DNA from: Pseudomonadota bacterium
Lineage (GTDB): Bacteria; Pseudomonadota; Alphaproteobacteria; Rhizobiales; Beijerinckiaceae
Direction: 5' to 3'
NCBI GenBank assembly: GCA_023422485.1
Contig: JAGTAM010000285.1
Location: forward strand, 1-7,066
DNA: 7,066 bases
Of this stretch, positions 4,404 through 7,066 are shown one piece after another. A program made the translations under genes and the position numbers. How positions within the stretch are numbered: the first letter of the stretch is position 1; each line of letters begins with the position of its first letter. The notes beneath the pieces were generated by a model. That model saw only the letters and a program-made list of their open reading frames with translations, was not told where the DNA came from and did not search any database.

Positions 4404-6650
4404 ATGGGCCAGCCCGTCCTGCCGCCGCCGAGCGACGGCATCGAGAGCGTCGAGCTGAAGACGGCGCTGGAGGAGCGCTACTACGCCTACGCGCTCTCCA
4501 CCATCATGCAGCGCGCGCTGCCCGATGCCCGCGACGGCCTGAAACCCGTGCACCGGCGCATCCTCTACGGCATGCGCCTGCTGCGGCTCGACCCGAGTTC
4601 GGCCTTCAAGAAATGCGCGAAGATCGTCGGCGACGTGATGGGTGACTTCCACCCCCACGGCGACCAAGCGATCTACGACGCGCTGGTGCGCCTGTCCCAG
4701 GACTTTGCCCAGCGCTACCCGCTGGTCGATGGCCAGGGCAATTTCGGCAATATCGACGGCGACGGCCCGGCGGCCTACCGCTACACCGAGGCGCGGCTGA
4801 CCGAGGTCGCCCGGCTCCTGCTCGATGGGATCGACGAGGACACCGTCGATTTCCGGCCCTCCTACAACGGCGAGAAGGAGGAGCCTGTCGTCCTGCCGGC
4901 GGCCTTCCCGAACCTGCTCGCCAACGGCAGCCAGGGCATCGCGGTCGGCATGGCGACCTCGATCCCGCCGCACAACGCCGCCGAACTCTGCGACGCGGCG
5001 CTCTACTTGATCCAGAACCGCGAAGCGACCTCGGAGCAGCTCTGCACCTTCGTGCAGGGGCCGGACTTTCCGACCGGCGGCATCCTGATCGACTCGGCCG
5101 AGACCATCCGCGAGGCCTACCGCACCGGCCGCGGGGGTTTTCGCGTCCGCGCGCGCTGGGCCAAGGAGGAGCAGGGGCGCGGCACCTGGAACATCGTCGT
5201 CACCGAGATCCCCTACGGGGTGCCGAAGGCGCGGCTGATCGAGAAGCTCGCCGACCTTCTCCAGGAGAAGAAACTGCCGCTGCTTGCCGACGTGCGCGAC
5301 GAGTCGGCCGAGGATGTGCGGGTGGTGCTGGAGCCGCGCTCGCGCTCGGTCGATCCGGTGATGCTGATGGAGTCGCTGTTCCGGCTCTCGGAGCTGGAGG
5401 CGCGGGTCCCGCTGAACCTCAACGTGCTGGTCGGCGGCGTCGTGCCCCGGGTCATCGGGCTGGCCGAGTGCCTGCGGGAATGGGTCGATCACCGCCGGGT
5501 CGTGCTGCAGCGCCGCTCGAGCTACCGCCTCGGCCAGATCGAGCGGCGCCTCGAGATCCTCGGCGGCCTGCTCATCGTCTATCTCGATCTCGACGAGGTG
5601 ATCCGCATCATCCGCGAGGAGGACGAGCCGAAGGCTTCCCTGATGGCCCGGTTCGAACTCACCGAGCTTCAGGCCAACGCCATTCTCGACACCCGCCTGC
5701 GCTCGCTCCGGAAGCTCGAAGAGATGGAGCTGAAGCGCGAGTTCGAGGAACTCACGAAGGAGAAGGAGGGGATCGAGGCGCTGCTCGGTTCCGAGAAGCT
5801 CCAGTGGACCGAGATCACCCGGCAGATCCGCGCGGTGAAGAAGACGTTCGGGCCGGAGACCAAGCTGGGTCGGCGTCGCACCACCCTCGAGAACCCGCCC
5901 GACACCGCCGGCATCGACTTCACCGCCGCCATGGTCGAGCGCGAGCCGATCACCGTGATCCTGTCCGAGAAGGGCTGGATCCGCGCGCTCAAGGGGCACG
6001 TGACCGAGCTGTCGGGCGTGGCCTTCAAGGGCGACGACACCCTCAAGGTCTCCTTCCTCAGTGAGACCACGGCAAAGATCCTGCTGCTCGCCTCGAACGG
6101 CAAGGTCTTCACGCTCGAAGCCTCGAAGCTGCCCGGCGGGCGCGGCTTCGGCGATCCGGTGCGGCTGATGGTCGATCTCGACGACGGCACCGAGATCGTC
6201 GCCGCATTGCCCTACAAGCCGGAGAGCAAGCTGCTGATCGCCGGCTCGGATGGGCGCGGCTTCATCGCGCCGTCCGATGCGCTGGTCGCCAACACTCGCA
6301 AGGGGAAGGCGATCCTCGGCCTCGACGAGGGGGCGAGCGCGGTGCTGCTGGTGCCGGCCGAGGGCGACCACATCGCCGTCTGCTCCTCCGACAAGCTGAT
6401 GCTGGTCTTCCCGGCCTCGGAGGTGACGGAGCTCGGTCGCGGCAAGGGCGTGCGCCTGCAGCGCTGCCGCCAGAGCCAACTCGCGGATGCCTGCGTCTTC
6501 ACCCTGGCCGAGGGGCTGCCGTGGCGCGACGGTTCGGGCCAGGCGCGGCTCGCCCAAAGCGCGATGCTGGAGAAGTGGATGGGCCACCGCTCCGATGCCG
6601 GCACGCTGATGACCCGCAGCTTCCCGAAGTTCGAGCGGTTCGGGAAGTGA
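4404..6650 (+). CDS. parC: DNA topoisomerase IV subunit A
   Basis: This 748-residue subunit cleaves and rejoins DNA in the ParC2ParE2 enzyme, which unlinks daughter chromosomes and relaxes supercoils. The winged-helix/quinolone region contains PDARDGLKPVHRRILYGM (40-57) and HPHGDQAIYDALVRL (83-97). The catalytic pair is R126-Y127 in AAYRYTEARL. The DNA-bending isoleucine is I179 in QGIAVGMAT. The tower and coiled-coil arms span about 330-480 (ELQANAILDTRLRSL 421-435; heptad-rich 436-480). Residues about 510-748 form a short beta-pinwheel. The GyrA box QRRGGKG is absent, and the overall length is well below GyrA, which supports ParC. At the two main quinolone-contact positions (E. coli ParC S80 and E84) this protein has Q88 and D92. 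The GTG at 4401 is an alternative start. The gene follows recO, a LexA-like box and a leader hairpin. Confidence 0.95.
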   Translation: MGQPVLPPPSDGIESVELKTALEERYYAYALSTIMQRALPDARDGLKPVHRRILYGMRLLRLDPSSAFKKCAKIVGDVMGDFHPHGDQAIYDALVRLSQDFAQRYPLVDGQGNFGNIDGDGPAAYRYTEARLTEVARLLLDGIDEDTVDFRPSYNGEKEEPVVLPAAFPNLLANGSQGIAVGMATSIPPHNAAELCDAALYLIQNREATSEQLCTFVQGPDFPTGGILIDSAETIREAYRTGRGGFRVRARWAKEEQGRGTWNIVVTEIPYGVPKARLIEKLADLLQEKKLPLLADVRDESAEDVRVVLEPRSRSVDPVMLMESLFRLSELEARVPLNLNVLVGGVVPRVIGLAECLREWVDHRRVVLQRRSSYRLGQIERRLEILGGLLIVYLDLDEVIRIIREEDEPKASLMARFELTELQANAILDTRLRSLRKLEEMELKREFEELTKEKEGIEALLGSEKLQWTEITRQIRAVKKTFGPETKLGRRRTTLENPPDTAGIDFTAAMVEREPITVILSEKGWIRALKGHVTELSGVAFKGDDTLKVSFLSETTAKILLLASNGKVFTLEASKLPGGRGFGDPVRLMVDLDDGTEIVAALPYKPESKLLIAGSDGRGFIAPSDALVANTRKGKAILGLDEGASAVLLVPAEGDHIAVCSSDKLMLVFPASEVTELGRGKGVRLQRCRQSQLADACVFTLAEGLPWRDGSGQARLAQSAMLEKWMGHRSDAGTLMTRSFPKFERFGK

Positions 6651-6666
6651 TTTCTTGAAGTTCGGG

Positions 6667-6688
6667 GCGGTGCCCTGCGGGGCGCCGC
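6667..6688. terminator. Strong GC hairpin after parC, likely terminator
   Basis: GCGGTGCCC (6667-6675) pairs with GGGCGCCGC (6680-6688) over nine base pairs (one T-G pair) around the tetraloop TGCG. It lies 16 bases after the parC stop and between converging parC and infA. The following + strand tail (TTAACG) is only weakly T-rich, so termination may be partial or Rho-assisted. The hairpin could serve both genes. Confidence 0.5.
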
Positions 6689-6728
6689 TTAACGAGTCTG
6701 ATCGACCAAAGGGTCGTCCGCGACGCTC

Positions 6729-7007
6729 TTAGCGGCGACGGAACTGCTGGCCGCCGCGCTGGGGCGGACGCGGGCCGGAGGAGCGCTCGTCCTTGTGGCG
6801 GAACACGAGGCGGCCCTTTTCGAGGTCGTAGGGGGACATCTCGACGGTGACGCGGTCGCCGGCCAGGGTCTTGATGCGGTTCTTCTTCATCTTGCCGGCC
6901 GTGTAGGCGACGATCTCGTGACCCTGGTCGAGCTGCACGCGGTAGCGCGCGTCCGGCAGGATCTCGACGACCAAGCCGTCGAACTGCATCAATTCCTCTT
7001 TCGCCAT
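6729..7007 (-). CDS. infA: Translation initiation factor IF-1, long form with basic tail
   Basis: This is a 92-residue cytoplasmic factor that binds the A site of the 30S subunit during initiation. Residues 1-72 form the single S1-like OB-fold: MAKEELMQFDGLVVEILPDA, YRVQLDQGHEIVAYTAGKM (22-40), KKNRIKTLAGDRVTVEMSPYDL (41-62, ending in the family signature), and KGRLVFRHK. Usual IF-1 proteins stop at about 72 residues. This one adds a 20-residue tail rich in Arg, Gly, Pro and Gln, ending QQFRRR, which looks disordered and RNA-binding. From memory, several alphaproteobacteria have both a 72-residue IF-1 and this longer type, so it may be the second paralogue. The start at 7007 has GGAG (7019 to 7016) eight bases upstream. 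Only 59 bases of upstream sequence are in the window, with no clear promoter. Confidence 0.93.
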   Translation of the reverse strand: MAKEELMQFDGLVVEILPDARYRVQLDQGHEIVAYTAGKMKKNRIKTLAGDRVTVEMSPYDLEKGRLVFRHKDERSSGPRPPQRGGQQFRRR

Positions 7008-7066
7008 GCACCTGTCTCCGGCCGGGCTGCCTGCACGGGGCGCTCCGGCAAATCCAAAATCGGTCT

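Noticed and set aside
4293..6587. A 764-codon open frame on the - strand opposite parC
   Set aside because: It is a GC-skew shadow of parC: low-complexity His/Gln/Arg/Asp-rich translation, no recognisable domain, and parC on the other strand is a clear full-length family member.
6703..6716. Second small hairpin CGACC/GGTCG downstream of infA
   Set aside because: Five base pairs with no T-rich tail on either strand; at most a minor helper to the stronger hairpin at 6667-6688.

Overview
The window is GC-rich chromosomal DNA from an alphaproteobacterium, most likely a Methylobacterium/Methylorubrum-type member of the Hyphomicrobiales. The evidence is the strongly G/C-ending codon use, the alphaproteobacterial character of RecO, ParC and the IF-1 variant, and a perfect alphaproteobacterial-type LexA site (GTTC-N7-GTTC). 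The species assignment is an inference from protein style, not a database match. Almost everything here is core housekeeping. There is no phage, insertion sequence, CRISPR array or obvious foreign island.

Left part (1-1765, + strand): the last 246 codons of dnaE (DNA polymerase III alpha, cut by the window edge), then a secreted MltB-type lytic transglycosylase. Middle (1766-1886): a short convergent intergenic stretch filled by a decayed palindromic repeat that carries an exact 16-bp tandem duplication.

Centre-left (1887-3410, - strand): three genes read leftward, in order of transcription. They are a small lipoprotein of unknown function, a 91-residue Imm35/YrhB-like protein whose start overlaps the lipoprotein stop (TGATG), and, after a 142-bp gap, a ChaC-type gamma-glutamylcyclotransferase. 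A 130-bp divergent spacer (3411-3540) separates them from recO.

Right part (3541-7066): recO and parC on the + strand, separated by a 119-bp spacer that holds the LexA-like box and a hairpin. A strong hairpin follows parC, and an IF-1 gene with a basic C-terminal tail converges from the - strand. recO (recombinational repair), parC (decatenation by topoisomerase IV) and the LexA-like box suggest that parC expression may be tied to DNA damage. This is the most interesting regulatory hypothesis in the window. The least understood genes are the translationally coupled lipoprotein and Imm35-like pair.
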